DNA of 64,000 bases from Thioclava sp. JE_KL1 (GTDB lineage: Bacteria; Pseudomonadota; Alphaproteobacteria; Rhodobacterales; Rhodobacteraceae), in contig NZ_WBJS01000008.1 in assembly GCF_009296265.1 (NCBI RefSeq), positions 62,001 to 126,000 on the forward strand, in the 5' to 3' direction. Positions 27,963-38,095 of this stretch are shown one piece after another. The number at the start of each line of letters is the position of its first letter. Within the stretch, counting starts at the first letter, position 1. The notes under the pieces are model-generated. The model saw nothing but the letters and a program-made list of their open reading frames with translations, made no database searches and was not told the origin of the DNA. The position numbers and the translations under genes are program-made.

Positions 27963-28658
27963 CGGTGCCTCCAGCCAGTCGCGCAGGTTCTGGGTGATCT
28001 TCTCGGGTTGCTCGAGCGGGCTGAGGTGGCCTGCGCCGAGGATCAGGCGGAATTCGGCGTGCGGCATCAGCTCGGCGAGGAATTCGTGGCGGCGGGGCGG
28101 GCAGATCTTGTCGTATTCGCCGCACATCAGCAGCGCGCGGGTTTTCGTGGCGCGCAGCGTGCGTTGCAGGTCGGGGCGGCGCATCAGGGCGCGCGATTGC
28201 GCCTCGAACGTGTCGGCGCCCAAGCCTGCCGCCATTTCCAGCATCATCGCCTGAATCTCGGCGCGGCCGGGACCGGGAGCAAGGCTCTCGGCGGGGATTT
28301 CTTCCAGCATCATCTCGTCGAGCCGCCCGGTGAGCGCCTTCACGATCCGAGTCTCGCGCGCGGCGGCGATCTGCGGCATCTCGGGCAGGGGAGAGACGTC
28401 GAGCAGCGCGACCTGGCTCACGCGGTCGGGCGCGCGGCGCAAGATCTCGATTGCGACCACCGCGCCCAGCCAATGCCCGACCAGCGCGAATTGCGGCGGG
28501 GCTTCGTCGAGCACGGTCTGCGCCATCTCCTCGATCGTCGCGCCACGCAGCCGCGCCACCATCACCGAGCGCTCGGAGGACAGTTCCTGCAGCGGGTGCC
28601 AGAACAGCCGTGCGTCGCACATGAATCCGGGTAGAAAGACCAGCGGGTCGCTTGGCAT
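27948..28658 (-). CDS. Alpha/beta hydrolase-like protein lacking the nucleophile serine
   Basis: The protein of 236 residues has the alpha/beta hydrolase fold: PLVFLPGFMCDARLFWHPL (oxyanion-hole region), a nucleophile-elbow sequence GHWLGAVVAIEIL, an acid residue region LLMCGEYDKICPP and the late GAGHLSPLEQPEKI with the expected catalytic His. The elbow should read G-H-S-x-G; here the serine position (residue 63) is Trp, encoded by TGG. A single base change from the serine codon TCG would explain it. The Asp and His are kept. Unless this is a sequencing error, ordinary esterase activity is not expected. The ATG at 28658 has GAGG upstream; the 3' end overlaps the NERD gene. Confidence 0.8.
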   Translation of the reverse strand: MPSDPLVFLPGFMCDARLFWHPLQELSSERSVMVARLRGATIEEMAQTVLDEAPPQFALVGHWLGAVVAIEILRRAPDRVSQVALLDVSPLPEMPQIAAARETRIVKALTGRLDEMMLEEIPAESLAPGPGRAEIQAMMLEMAAGLGADTFEAQSRALMRRPDLQRTLRATKTRALLMCGEYDKICPPRRHEFLAELMPHAEFRLILGAGHLSPLEQPEKITQNLRDWLEAPLLLA

Positions 28659-28755
28659 CGCTCGAAACCTCAATCGCGGCGCGTTTTCGCGCTTCTCGCG
28701 TCGAGTGTGCCGCAAGGGCCGAGGTCAAGCAAATCGAAATGCCGCAAGCAGCGGA

Positions 28756-29499
28756 TCACAGCCGGGCGAGCACCTCCGCCAGCGCGGTCTCGATCAGCGC
28801 GAGGCAATCGGGGTCCGAGAAGCGGTGATCGGCGCCCTTCACAAGTGTCAGGCGCATATCCTCGCCCTCGGCATGCTCCAGCAGCCGGATCGCGGTCTCG
28901 GTGCTGACGGCCTCGTCGGCGGTGCCTTGCAAAAAGCGCGTGGGGAAGGGCAGCGCCAGCGGGCTGCGCAGTACCAGCCGTTCGCGGCCCTCGTTGATCA
29001 GGCGGCGCGTGATGACATAGGGCTCGCCGTAATCGGACGGGATCGCGATGGAGCCTTCGCTCTCCAGCTTGTGCCGGGTTTCCTTGTCGAAGCTCGCCCA
29101 ATAGCCGTCCTCGGTGAAATCGGGGGCGGCGGCGATGGTGACGAGGCCTGCGACTTTCTCGGGGTGTTCGCGCGACATCAGGAGCGAGATCCAGCCGCCC
29201 ATCGAGGAGCCCACGAGGATCTGCGGGCCTTCGGTCTTGGCCATGATCACGTCGCGCGCATCCTCGAACCAGTCGCCGATCGCGCCGTCCTCGAATTCCC
29301 CGTCCGAGACACCGTGGCCGGAATAGTCGAAGCGCAGGAAGGCGCGGCCTTCGCGCTTGGCCCAGTCCTCGAGCGCCAGCGCCTTCGTGCCTTCCATGTC
29401 GGATTTGAACCCGCCGAGGAACACCACGCCCGGCCCTTTGCCCGGCGTCAGATTATAGGCGATGCGGCGGCCTTCTTGGGTCTCGAAATACTCGGTCAT
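28756..29499 (-). CDS. Alpha/beta hydrolase (serine esterase/thioesterase type)
   Basis: This 247-residue enzyme is a complete alpha/beta hydrolase: VVFLGGFKSDMEGTKALALEDWA (cap/oxyanion region), FLRFDYSGHGVSDGEF, nucleophile elbow GSSMGGWISLLM, acid region FLQGTADEAVSTETA and the catalytic His in KGADHRFSDPD. The FKSDMEGTKA-type opening resembles the ABHD10-like group of thioesterases. No signal peptide, so cytoplasmic. Neighbouring hydrolase at 27948 is only distantly similar and lacks the serine; the two genes are 97 bases apart and could be co-transcribed. Substrate unknown. Confidence 0.85.
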   Translation of the reverse strand: MTEYFETQEGRRIAYNLTPGKGPGVVFLGGFKSDMEGTKALALEDWAKREGRAFLRFDYSGHGVSDGEFEDGAIGDWFEDARDVIMAKTEGPQILVGSSMGGWISLLMSREHPEKVAGLVTIAAAPDFTEDGYWASFDKETRHKLESEGSIAIPSDYGEPYVITRRLINEGRERLVLRSPLALPFPTRFLQGTADEAVSTETAIRLLEHAEGEDMRLTLVKGADHRFSDPDCLALIETALAEVLARL

Positions 29500-29571
29500 C
29501 TGCGCTCCCTGCGATCTGTTCGCGCCCAGCCTATCGGGCGGCGCGGGTGGCCTCAACCTGTCCGCTTGCGC

Positions 29572-30543
29572 TCAGTGCGCGGGCTTTTCCTTGCCGGTGA
29601 TGGCGCGGTAGATCGGCTGGATGATCCGGGTGACGACGGGGATCAGGACCAGACCGTAGATCAGCCCGAAGATGCCGTCGAAGAACGCGGTGACGGCCCA
29701 GCTGACGAAGCCTTCAGCGGTGCCTGCCGCATGGGCGGCGGCCTCGGCTTGATGGTGAATCCAGTCGTAGGGCGCGTGCCAGCCAAGCTCTGCCAGACCG
29801 TGCAGCACGATATTGCCGCCGACCCAGATCATCGCGGCGGTGCCGACGATCATCAGCAGTTGCATCAATCTGGGCATCACATGCACGATGCCACGCCCGA
29901 GTGCGCGCGTAGGTCCGAGCTTACCATTTTCTGCCAGCCAGAGCCCCGCATCATCGGCTTTCACGATCAGAGCGACCGAGCCATAGACCACCACCGTCAC
30001 GCCGATCCCGATGATCGCGAGCGCGATCGCCTCCATCCAGATCGGCTGGCCCGAGGGCAGGGCGGCGAGGCCGATGGTCATGATCTCGGCGGAGAGGATG
30101 AAATCGGTCTTTACCGCGGCTTTGACGCGCTTTTCCTCGAGATGGTCGGCGGTTTCTGCCGCGACGTGGCCCTCGGCATCGGGCTCATGCGGTTTGAACA
30201 GGTGATAGACCTTCTCCGCGCCCTCGAAACACAGGTAAGAGCCGCCCAGCATCAGCAAGGGTGTGATCAGCCACGGCGCGAAGGCGGACAGCAGCAGCGC
30301 CGCTGGCAGCAGGAAGATCAGCTTGTTCTTGATCGAACCGAGTGCGATTTTCCCCACGATCGGCAATTCGCGGGCGGGCTTGAAGCCGTGGACATATTTC
30401 GGTGTCACCGCCGCATCGTCGATCAGCGCGCCAGCCGCCTTAGAGCCCGCCTTGGCCGCCTGACCTGCCGCGTCGTCGATGGAGGTCGCCGCCACCTTGG
30501 CGATCCCCGCCACGTCATCCAGCAATGCCAGCAAGCCACTCAT
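29572..30543 (-). CDS. DUF808 (YedI-like) inner-membrane protein
   Basis: The protein of 323 residues belongs to the DUF808 family: MSGLLALLDDVAGIAKVAATSIDDAAGQAAKAGSKAAG at the N-terminus is the family signature, followed by ALIDDAAVTPKYVHGF and several transmembrane segments (KLIFLLPAALLLSAFAPWLITPLLMLGGSYLCFEGAE, AIALAIIGIGVTVVVYGSVALIV, LLMIVGTAAMIWVGGNIVLHG, AFFDGIFGLIYGLVLIPVV). The function is unknown; E. coli YedI is a relative. I chose the ATG at 30543, seven codons inside the open frame, because the family begins MSGLLALLDD. It is transcribed towards the hydrolase genes. Confidence 0.9.
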   Translation of the reverse strand: MSGLLALLDDVAGIAKVAATSIDDAAGQAAKAGSKAAGALIDDAAVTPKYVHGFKPARELPIVGKIALGSIKNKLIFLLPAALLLSAFAPWLITPLLMLGGSYLCFEGAEKVYHLFKPHEPDAEGHVAAETADHLEEKRVKAAVKTDFILSAEIMTIGLAALPSGQPIWMEAIALAIIGIGVTVVVYGSVALIVKADDAGLWLAENGKLGPTRALGRGIVHVMPRLMQLLMIVGTAAMIWVGGNIVLHGLAELGWHAPYDWIHHQAEAAAHAAGTAEGFVSWAVTAFFDGIFGLIYGLVLIPVVTRIIQPIYRAITGKEKPAH

Positions 30544-30641
30544 CGCAAACCCTTTCCCAATCACGCCCGCGTGAGCCTAGGGCGCGTCTCCCCAAGCCAC
30601 AAGCGCGAAGACTTGTTCCCGAATTCTTTCCGGGCGGACAT

Positions 30642-30666
30642 GAAAAAGGCGCCCGAAGGCGCCTTG
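30642..30666 (-). terminator. Terminator of gatB
   Basis: AAGGCGCC (30646-30653) pairs with GGCGCCTT (30658-30665) across CGAA, and the minus strand continues into TTTTTC. It lies 20 bases after the gatB stop codon. Confidence 0.92.
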
Positions 30667-30686
30667 ATCGGAATTGTTCGCGAGGC

Positions 30687-32204
30687 TTACAGCCCCAGCT
30701 TCTGCGCGACGATCTGGTTGACCGCCTTGGGGTTGGCCTTGCCGCCCGAGGCCTTGATGACCTGACCGACGAACCAGCCCGCGAGCTTCGGGTTCGCCTT
30801 GGCCTTCTCGACCTGCTCGGGGTTCGCAGCAATCACCTCGTCCACGGCGGCCTCGATGGCGCCGGTATCGGTGACCTGAATCATGCCGCGCTCTTCCACG
30901 ATCTTCTCGGGGTCGCCGCCTTCGGTATAGACGATCTCGAAGAGGTCCTTGGCGATCTTGCCCGAGATCTTGTCGGACTTGATCAGCCGGATGATCGCGC
31001 CTAGCTGCGCGGCATCGACCGGGCTCGACGTGATGTCGTGATCTTCCTTCTTCAAGCGGCCGAACAGCTCGTTGATGACCCAGTTCGCGGCGAGCTTGCC
31101 GTCACCGGCCTCGGCCACCACAGCCTCGAAGTAATCCGCGTTCTCGACCTCTGCGGTCAGCACCGAGGCGTCATATTCCGACAGGCCCAGCTCCTTGACG
31201 AAACGCGCCTTCTTCTCGTCGGGCAACTCCGGCATGGACGCGCCGATATCGTCGACCCAGGCCTGCTCGATTTCCAGCGGCAGCAGGTCGGGGCAGGGGA
31301 AGTAGCGGTAATCATGCGCTTCTTCCTTCGAACGCATCGAGCGCGTCTCGCCCTTGTCGGGATCGTAGAGGCGGGTTTCCTGCACCACTTCGCCGCCGTC
31401 TTCGACGATGGCGATCTGGCGACGGGCCTCGTATTCGATGGCCTGCTGAATGAAGCGCATCGAGTTCATGTTCTTGATCTCGCAGCGGGTGCCCAGATGC
31501 GAGAAATCCTGCGTTTCCTGATATTTCTCGTAAGCGCCCGGCTTGCAGATCGAGACGTTAACGTCGGCGCGCAGGTTGCCGTTCTGCATGTTGCCGTCGC
31601 AGGTACCCAAGTAACGCAGGATCTGGCGCAGCTTGCCGACATAGGCGGCCGCTTCCTCGGGGCCGCGGATGTCGGGGCGCGAGACGATCTCCATCAGCGC
31701 GACACCGGTGCGGTTGAGGTCCACGAAGGACATATGCGGGTCCATGTCGTGGATCGACTTGCCCGCGTCCTGCTCGAGGTGGATGCGTTCGATGCGGACC
31801 TTTCGGGCGACGCCCGGGCCCATATCGACGATGATTTCGCCCTCGCCCACGATGGGGTGGTAGAGCTGGCTGATCTGGTAGCCCTGCGGCAAGTCCGGGT
31901 AGAAATAGTTCTTCCGGTCGAAGGCCGAGCGCAGGTTGATATCGGCCTTGAGGCCGAGGCCCGTGCGCACCGCCTGCTCCACGCAGAACTCGTTGATCAC
32001 CGGCAGCATCCCCGGCATCGCCGCGTCGACGAAGGCCACGTTGGAGTTCGGCTCTGCGCCGAACTTGGTCGAGGCGCCCGAGAACAGCTTGGCTTTCGAG
32101 GCCACCTGGGCGTGGACTTCAAGCCCGATCACCAGCTCCCAATCCGAATTGGCACCGGCAATGACCTTGGGTTCGGGGGCTTGGAATTCGAGATGGTCGA
32201 GCAT
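30687..32204 (-). CDS. gatB: Asp-tRNA(Asn)/Glu-tRNA(Gln) amidotransferase subunit B
   Basis: GatB is the kinase/transamidation subunit of GatCAB, which converts Glu-tRNA(Gln) (and Asp-tRNA(Asn)) to the cognate amidated form. The protein has 505 residues. Visible are [24 protein letters not shown] (the GLEVH motif), [30 protein letters not shown] and, in the C-terminal YqeY-like helical domain, [43 protein letters not shown]. The start ATG at 32204 has AGGA seven bases upstream; a GTG two codons earlier is less likely. gatA and gatC are not in the window. Confidence 0.97.
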   Translation of the reverse strand: MLDHLEFQAPEPKVIAGANSDWELVIGLEVHAQVASKAKLFSGASTKFGAEPNSNVAFVDAAMPGMLPVINEFCVEQAVRTGLGLKADINLRSAFDRKNYFYPDLPQGYQISQLYHPIVGEGEIIVDMGPGVARKVRIERIHLEQDAGKSIHDMDPHMSFVDLNRTGVALMEIVSRPDIRGPEEAAAYVGKLRQILRYLGTCDGNMQNGNLRADVNVSICKPGAYEKYQETQDFSHLGTRCEIKNMNSMRFIQQAIEYEARRQIAIVEDGGEVVQETRLYDPDKGETRSMRSKEEAHDYRYFPCPDLLPLEIEQAWVDDIGASMPELPDEKKARFVKELGLSEYDASVLTAEVENADYFEAVVAEAGDGKLAANWVINELFGRLKKEDHDITSSPVDAAQLGAIIRLIKSDKISGKIAKDLFEIVYTEGGDPEKIVEERGMIQVTDTGAIEAAVDEVIAANPEQVEKAKANPKLAGWFVGQVIKASGGKANPKAVNQIVAQKLGL

Positions 32205-32290
32205 GTCCACATCCTGTCAGTAAAGGCTTGGGCAAGCTTCTAGGACAGGGCAGGGGCGGGAGCAAGAGGGCGACCGCCCCGGATTGGGGA

Positions 32291-32716
32291 TCAGACCACC
32301 GGCACCCCATAGGATTCGAAAATCGCCCCAAGGCGATCGAGCGGCGGCGTGGCCTCTCGTGGCAGGTAGGCGCGACGCCCGTCGCGCAGCGTGACCATGC
32401 ATTCGTCGCCCGCAAGCTTGCGCCGCCGCAGCCGCGCCGAGTCGATCTGCGCAAGCGGGAACGTGCCCAGTTGCCGCCCGTTGCGATAGACCTCCATTCG
32501 CGCAGGCGTGATCCGCAGCAGCCCCGAGCGGTTGCGCATCAGCTTGTACAAAGTGAGGGCGAGATAGATCCACGCGGCGACATGAATCCAAGTCGTCGCG
32601 GTCAGTTTCATTGCGCCGTAAAGCAGCGCCATCCCGAAGGCGAGGGCGAGATAGCCTCCCGCCCGGCGGGCTTGGTGTCGGTATTCAAATTCATTGTCGT
32701 CCATGGTCGAGCCCAT
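32291..32716 (-). CDS. Small two-TM membrane protein of unknown function
   Basis: The protein has 141 residues. A charged N-terminus (DDNEFEYRHQARRAGG) precedes two hydrophobic segments (YLALAFGMALLYGAMKLT and WIHVAAWIYLALTLYKLM), then a soluble basic domain (ITPARMEVYRNGRQLGTFPLAQIDSARLRRRKLAG, AYLPREATPPLDRLGAIFESYGVPVV) that looks like a small PH-type beta domain. An alternative ATG at 32704 would remove four residues; neither start has a strong Shine-Dalgarno. The gene stands alone between gatB and pepN, all leftward. No function proposed. Confidence 0.72.
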   Translation of the reverse strand: MGSTMDDNEFEYRHQARRAGGYLALAFGMALLYGAMKLTATTWIHVAAWIYLALTLYKLMRNRSGLLRITPARMEVYRNGRQLGTFPLAQIDSARLRRRKLAGDECMVTLRDGRRAYLPREATPPLDRLGAIFESYGVPVV

Positions 32717-32845
32717 CCGCGAAATTGCGTAACGCCCGCAAGGCGCGGGCGTCCGCGTTTCGTAGCGCGAGAACCCGGCACGGATGGGCCGAAAATACGG
32801 CCAATCCGTGGTGAGATGGGCGCGCCTGCGGGCGCTGAGCGGAAA

Positions 32846-35416
32846 TCAGCCCAACAGACGCTGCGTCATCTCCGACAGGTCGCGGCTGAGGCCCGGCTGA
32901 GCGGCGATCCGCTCCAGCTCGCTGCGCATCTTCTCGCGCCGGCCTTCGTCATAGCGCGTCCACGTCTCGAAAGCGGTGGACATGCGGGCGGCGACCTGCG
33001 GATTGACCGGATCGAGCTTCAGGAGCCAGTCGGCATAGAAGCGATAGCTCGCCCCGTCCGCGCGGTGGAACCCCGCGTGATTGCCCGACAGCCCCGCCAT
33101 CAGCGCGCGGAAGCGGTTCGGCGTCTTCCATGTGAAGAGCGGATCGCCGGTCAGCGCCCCCGCGCGCTCCAGCGCCGTCTCTGGCGGGCAATTGGCAAGC
33201 TGGACGAGGAACCACTTGTCCATCACCAGCCGGTCGCCCTGCCAGCGCTCGCGGAATTCGGCCATGGCGGCGGCGTCCTGCCCGGTCTGCACCAGAGCTG
33301 CGAGTGCGCCGAGGCTTTCGGTCATGTTCTCGGCCGAGGCGAAAAGCGCCCCCGCCCGTGCCCCGCCGTCGATGCGGTTCAGAAGCCGCAGGACCGCAAG
33401 GCGCAGCGCCCGCGGACCGGCCTGCTCGGGATCGGAGCTATAGGGGCCTGTCGCTTCGGTGCTGGTGAAGATTTCGGCCAGAAGCGTCTTATGCGCGCTC
33501 GCCAGATCGCGGGCGAGCCCTTCGCGCGCCGCGTAGATCGCCGCGGGATCGGGCGTCTCGCCCTGATCGTAGAGCGCCTGCGCGATGCTGTCCTCGGAGG
33601 GCAGGTTCAGGCACAGTGCACGGAAGGCCGGATCGGCGGTCTCGTCGCGCAGGAGCGCCCCGATCGCATCGGAGAAGGACGCGTCGGTTTCCTGTCCCAG
33701 CACCCGGCCGATCAGCACTTTCTGGGCCAGCGCGCGGCCGGCTTCCCAGCGGTTGAACGGGTCGCGGTCGTGGGTCAGCAGGAAGGCCAGCTCGGACGTG
33801 TCGACGTCGCGCTCCAGCCGCACGGGGGCGGAAAAGTCGCGCAGGATCGAGGGCACGGGGCGCGTCGCGAGCCCGTCGAAGGTGAAGCTCTGTTTCGCCT
33901 CGGTCATCTCCAGCACGGTGGAGGGCAGGACCTCGTCGCCATTCTCGGACAGAAGGCCGACTTCGATCGGGATGTGGCGCGGAAGCTTCTCCGACTGGCC
34001 GGGAGTGGGGCGCGTTTCCTGTTCGAATTCAAGCGTGTACGTGCCGTCCTTGAAGCTGTCGCGCACCCGCAGGGTCGGCGTGCCCGCATCGGTATACCAG
34101 CGCTTGAACTGGCTCAGATCGCGGCCCGAGCTGTCCTCGAAGACCTTCAGCCAGTCTTCGATCGTGCAGGCCTGCCCGTCATGGCGCTCGAAATAGAGAT
34201 CCAGCGCGGCGCGGTAGCCCTCTGCGCCCAGCAAGCGGTGCAGCATGCCCACGATCTCGGCGCCCTTCTCATAGACGGTCGCGGTGTAGAAGTTGTTGAT
34301 CTCGCGGTAATGATCGGGGCGCGGTGGGTGCGAGAGCGGGCCGCGATCCTCGCGGAACTGTCGTCCGCGCAGCGAGAGGACATCGTCGATCCGCTTCGTC
34401 GCATGGCCGCGCATGTCGCCGGTGAACTGCTGGTCGCGATAGACTGTCAGCCCCTCTTTCAGGCACAGCTGGAACCAGTCGCGACAGGTGATCCGGTTGC
34501 CGGTCCAGTTGTGGAAATACTCATGGGCGATGATACCCTCGATACGCTCGTAATCGGCGTCTGTCGCGGTCTCGGGCGAGGCGAGAACCCATTTGGAGTT
34601 GAAAATGTTCAACCCCTTGTTCTCCATCGCGCCCATATTGAAGTCATCGACGGCAACGATGTTGAAAATGTCCAAGTCGTATTCGCGCCCATAGGCCTCT
34701 TCGTCCCAGCGCATCGAGCGGTGGAGCGCCTGCAGGGCGAAGTCGCAGCGGTCCTCGTCGCCCGGACGGACCCAGATATTCGTCGCGACCTTGCGGCCCG
34801 ACATCGTGGTGAATGTGCCCGAATGCGCGCGCAGGTCGCCCGCGACTAGCGCGAAGAGATAGGCGGGCTTGGGCCACGGATCGACCCATTCGGCATAGCC
34901 CTCGCGGCTCTCGACGAGATCGCCATTCGCCAGCAGCACCGGCTGGTCGCCGGTGATCGTGACGTGGAAGCGCGCCATCACATCGGGACGGTCCGGGTAG
35001 TAGGTGATCTTGCGGAAGCCCTCGGCCTCGCATTGCGTGCAATACATGCCGTTGGACATATAAAGCCCTTCGAGCGCGGTATTCTTCGACGGTGCGATCC
35101 GCGTGACGGTTTCCAGCGTGAAGGGCTGCGAGGGCAGAACGTTCGCCGGGATCGTCAGGCCTGTCTTTGTCAGTTCATAGTCGTCCGGCGTCAGCGCCCG
35201 CCCGTCCACTGCAACCGAGACAAGCTCCAGATCTTCGCCATCGAGTTCCAGCGCGGCCGCCTCCTGCCGGGGCGAAAAGGTGAGGCGCGCGCGCACTTCG
35301 GTCGCGTCCGGGTCGAGCGTGAAATCAAGCCGCACGGTCTCGAGGGTGAAGGGGTAGGGGCGGTAGTCGCTCAGGCGCTTGGCAGGGGCGTCGGCAGCCG
35401 TCAGTTCAGCGGACAT
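32846..35416 (-). CDS. pepN: Aminopeptidase N (M1 family)
   Basis: PepN is a zinc-dependent aminopeptidase that removes N-terminal residues in cytosolic peptide turnover. The 856-residue protein shows the M1 substrate motif GAMENKGLNIFNSKWVL, the zinc site HEYFHNWTGNRITCRDWFQLCLKEGLTVYRD (HExxH plus the downstream Glu), and NNFYTATVYEKGAEIVGML. The C-terminal part is the alpha-helical superhelix typical of PepN (FKRWYTDAGTP, NRWEAGRALAQ). The translation starts at 35416 with MSAELTAADAPAKRLSDYRPYPFTLETV. The opposite direction holds a 513-base gap before glcB. Confidence 0.96.
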   Translation of the reverse strand: MSAELTAADAPAKRLSDYRPYPFTLETVRLDFTLDPDATEVRARLTFSPRQEAAALELDGEDLELVSVAVDGRALTPDDYELTKTGLTIPANVLPSQPFTLETVTRIAPSKNTALEGLYMSNGMYCTQCEAEGFRKITYYPDRPDVMARFHVTITGDQPVLLANGDLVESREGYAEWVDPWPKPAYLFALVAGDLRAHSGTFTTMSGRKVATNIWVRPGDEDRCDFALQALHRSMRWDEEAYGREYDLDIFNIVAVDDFNMGAMENKGLNIFNSKWVLASPETATDADYERIEGIIAHEYFHNWTGNRITCRDWFQLCLKEGLTVYRDQQFTGDMRGHATKRIDDVLSLRGRQFREDRGPLSHPPRPDHYREINNFYTATVYEKGAEIVGMLHRLLGAEGYRAALDLYFERHDGQACTIEDWLKVFEDSSGRDLSQFKRWYTDAGTPTLRVRDSFKDGTYTLEFEQETRPTPGQSEKLPRHIPIEVGLLSENGDEVLPSTVLEMTEAKQSFTFDGLATRPVPSILRDFSAPVRLERDVDTSELAFLLTHDRDPFNRWEAGRALAQKVLIGRVLGQETDASFSDAIGALLRDETADPAFRALCLNLPSEDSIAQALYDQGETPDPAAIYAAREGLARDLASAHKTLLAEIFTSTEATGPYSSDPEQAGPRALRLAVLRLLNRIDGGARAGALFASAENMTESLGALAALVQTGQDAAAMAEFRERWQGDRLVMDKWFLVQLANCPPETALERAGALTGDPLFTWKTPNRFRALMAGLSGNHAGFHRADGASYRFYADWLLKLDPVNPQVAARMSTAFETWTRYDEGRREKMRSELERIAAQPGLSRDLSEMTQRLLG

Positions 35417-35929
35417 TCTAACGATATTCCTAATTAACTTCGGGTTATTTCAGGTGGCGCGCGCCCGTGCGAAAGCAAGTTCGCCTTTGCGTGAGCCGCG
35501 CCTCTGATGTTCGGCGGGCGCGACCCGGTCTTGGCGTCGCAGTCCCGCAGCTGGCGGAACAGTATCTGGCCCGCTCGGGGTTTTCAAAGCGGTTTCGCGG
35601 ACCGCTCTGAGAGACGCGGTGGCGCGCCGGGTGAACCCTAAGCGGGAGGGCTGCGTTACCTTGGGTGAAGGGGGCCTGTCCACCACGCAAGCGCCCGAGA
35701 CGACCGGTGTCGGTACTGCTGAAAGCAATGGCGCGCCGACCGAGGCCGACCCGATCCAGCAGTGATGTCGATCGGGTGACGAGTGGCAGCGTTGTCCCTT
35801 GGGCGATCGGAGAGCCTATTCTCACCCGTTCTCCGTCTTGGCGTCTTCCCGCGCGCTGGCGGCAATCCGCTGGACATTCACGCTCAGCGGTTTCATCTAG
35901 TACGCGTCTAAGAAAACCGGGAGGGCACA
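35417..35929 (+). other. 513-bp intergenic region between pepN and glcB
   Basis: This is the largest gap in the window. Reading frames here are Arg/Ser/Pro-rich and look like noise, so I see no protein gene. It must hold the promoters of both divergent genes. A weak inverted repeat ACCCGATC (35749-35756) with GATCGGGT (35770-35777) is the only clear symmetric element. The glcB ribosome binding site GGGAGGG lies just before 35930. No tRNA or obvious riboswitch is recognised. Confidence 0.4.
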
Positions 35930-38095
35930 ATGGCACAGCGGGTCGCACGTAACGAACTGCAGGTGGCGGTCGAACTGGCCGCCTTCATCGAGGATCAGGC
36001 TTTGCCGGGGACCGGCGTCGCGCCGGAGCGCTTCTGGGAGGGGCTGTCGGACCTGCTGCATACGCAGGGACAGAAGAACCGTGCGCTGCTGGAGACGCGC
36101 GAGGCGATCCAGTCCAAGCTCGACGACTGGCACGCGCATCACCGCGCCGAAGGCTTTGATTTCGAAGACTATAAATCCTTCCTCAAAGAGATCGGCTACC
36201 TGCTGCCCGAAGGCGACGACTTCAAGATCGAGACGCCGGAAACCGATCCCGAATTCGCCACCGTCTGCGGTCCGCAGCTCGTCGTGCCGATCACCAATGC
36301 GCGCTATGCGCTCAACGCGGCGAATGCGCGCTGGGGCAGCCTTTACGATGCGCTTTATGGTACGGACGCGCTTGGCGATCTGCCGCAGGGCAAGGGCTAT
36401 GACCCCGAACGTGGCGCGCGCGTGATCGAGCGCGCGAAGGCATTTCTCGATGAGGCGGTGCCGCTTGCAGGTGGCAGCTGGACCGGTGTGACCGCGCTGC
36501 GTGTCGAGAACGGCGTCTTCTTCGTGGAGAACGCGGTGGGCGAAACGGGGCTGGCCGATCCGGCGCAGTTCCTCGGGTTCAACATTTCCGACGAGGGCGC
36601 GCTGTCCGAGGTTCTGCTGGAAAATAACGGGCTGCATCTCGTGATCGAGATCGACCCTACCACCGAAGTCGGTCAGGCCGATCCCGCCGATATCGCCGAT
36701 GTCATCCTCGAGGCCGCGATCAGCACGATCATGGATTGCGAGGACTCGGTCGCCTGCGTCGATGCCGAAGACAAGGTTCAGGCCTATGGCAACTGGCTGG
36801 GCCTGATGAAAGGCGATCTGCGCGAAAACGTCGTGAAGAACGGCGAGAAGACGGTCCGGCGGCTCGAAGGCGATTACCAGTTCACCGGCGGCGGTGGCGA
36901 GAAGATCACGCTGAAAGGCCGTTCGCTGATGCTGGTGCGCAATGTCGGCCACCTGATGACCACGCCCGCGATCCTGACCCGCGACGGCGAAGAGGCCTTC
37001 GAGGGCCTGATGGACGCGATGGTCACCACGCTTTGTGCGATGCATGACCTCAAGAAGACCGAAGGCCCGCGCAACTCGGTCACCGGCTCGGTCTATGTGG
37101 TGAAGCCGAAGATGCACGGCCCCGAAGAGGTCGCCTTCGCGACCGAGATTTTCGACGAGGTCGAAGAGGTTCTGGGCCTGCCGCGTTACACGGTGAAGCT
37201 GGGCATCATGGACGAGGAGCGCCGCACCTCGGTCAATCTCAAGGAATGCATCCGCGCCGCGAAGAACCGTGTGGCCTTCATCAACACGGGCTTCCTCGAT
37301 CGCACGGGCGACGAGATCTACACGTCGATGCAGGCCGGTCCGATGCTCGCCAAGGGCGAGATGAAGGGCCAGCCGTGGATCGAAGCCTATGAGGATCGCA
37401 ACGTCGATATCGGGCTGGCCTGCGGGCTGGCGGGCAAGGCGCAGATCGGCAAAGGCATGTGGGCGATGCCCGACCGGATGGCCGATATGCTCGAGGCCAA
37501 GGTCAATCACCCGCTGGCGGGGGCGAACTGCGCCTGGGTGCCGTCGCCGACGGCGGCCACGCTGCATGCCACGCATTACCACAAGGTCGATGTGAAACGT
37601 CGCCAGCAGGAGATCGCCGCGATGAACCGCCCGGTGCGGCTCGACGATCTGCTGACGATCCCGCTCGCACGCGGCAAGAACTACTCGGAAGAGGAAATCC
37701 GCACCGAGATCGAGAACAACGCGCAGGGCATCCTCGGCTATGTCGTGCGCTGGGTCGATCAGGGGGTGGGCTGCTCGAAGGTGCCCGACATTCATGACGT
37801 CGGCCTGATGGAAGACCGCGCGACCTGCCGGATTTCCAGCCAGGCGATCGCGAACTGGCTCGAGCATGGGCTGGTCAGCGAGGGTCAGGTGATGGAGGCG
37901 CTGCGCAAGATGGCCAAGGTCGTCGACCGCCAGAACGAGGGCGACCCGAACTACCGCCCGATGGCGCTCGGTTATGACGGATTCGCCTTCCAGGCGGCGT
38001 GCGATCTGTGCTTCCTGGGTACGGTCCAGCCCTCGGGTTATACGGAACCGGTGCTGCATCAGCGCCGCCTGCAAGTGAAGGAGGAACGCGCATGA
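35930..38095 (+). CDS. glcB: Malate synthase G
   Basis: GlcB condenses glyoxylate and acetyl-CoA to malate. The 721-residue protein has the G-isoform length and layout: N-terminal domain ([55 protein letters not shown]), the TIM barrel with [14 protein letters not shown] (the DCEDS motif whose Glu/Asp bind magnesium) and [17 protein letters not shown], and the C-terminal [40 protein letters not shown]. Together with glyoxylate formed from glycolate or by other routes it feeds the TCA cycle. Its stop overlaps the next gene (ATGA). The start has GGGAGGG upstream. Confidence 0.98.
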   Translation: MAQRVARNELQVAVELAAFIEDQALPGTGVAPERFWEGLSDLLHTQGQKNRALLETREAIQSKLDDWHAHHRAEGFDFEDYKSFLKEIGYLLPEGDDFKIETPETDPEFATVCGPQLVVPITNARYALNAANARWGSLYDALYGTDALGDLPQGKGYDPERGARVIERAKAFLDEAVPLAGGSWTGVTALRVENGVFFVENAVGETGLADPAQFLGFNISDEGALSEVLLENNGLHLVIEIDPTTEVGQADPADIADVILEAAISTIMDCEDSVACVDAEDKVQAYGNWLGLMKGDLRENVVKNGEKTVRRLEGDYQFTGGGGEKITLKGRSLMLVRNVGHLMTTPAILTRDGEEAFEGLMDAMVTTLCAMHDLKKTEGPRNSVTGSVYVVKPKMHGPEEVAFATEIFDEVEEVLGLPRYTVKLGIMDEERRTSVNLKECIRAAKNRVAFINTGFLDRTGDEIYTSMQAGPMLAKGEMKGQPWIEAYEDRNVDIGLACGLAGKAQIGKGMWAMPDRMADMLEAKVNHPLAGANCAWVPSPTAATLHATHYHKVDVKRRQQEIAAMNRPVRLDDLLTIPLARGKNYSEEEIRTEIENNAQGILGYVVRWVDQGVGCSKVPDIHDVGLMEDRATCRISSQAIANWLEHGLVSEGQVMEALRKMAKVVDRQNEGDPNYRPMALGYDGFAFQAACDLCFLGTVQPSGYTEPVLHQRRLQVKEERA

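Noticed and set aside
35450-35952. Several short frames in the pepN-glcB gap (for example 35656-35877 and 35665-35952)
   Set aside because: No ribosome binding sites, no domain, and Arg/Ser/Pro-dominated composition. They overlap each other on both strands.
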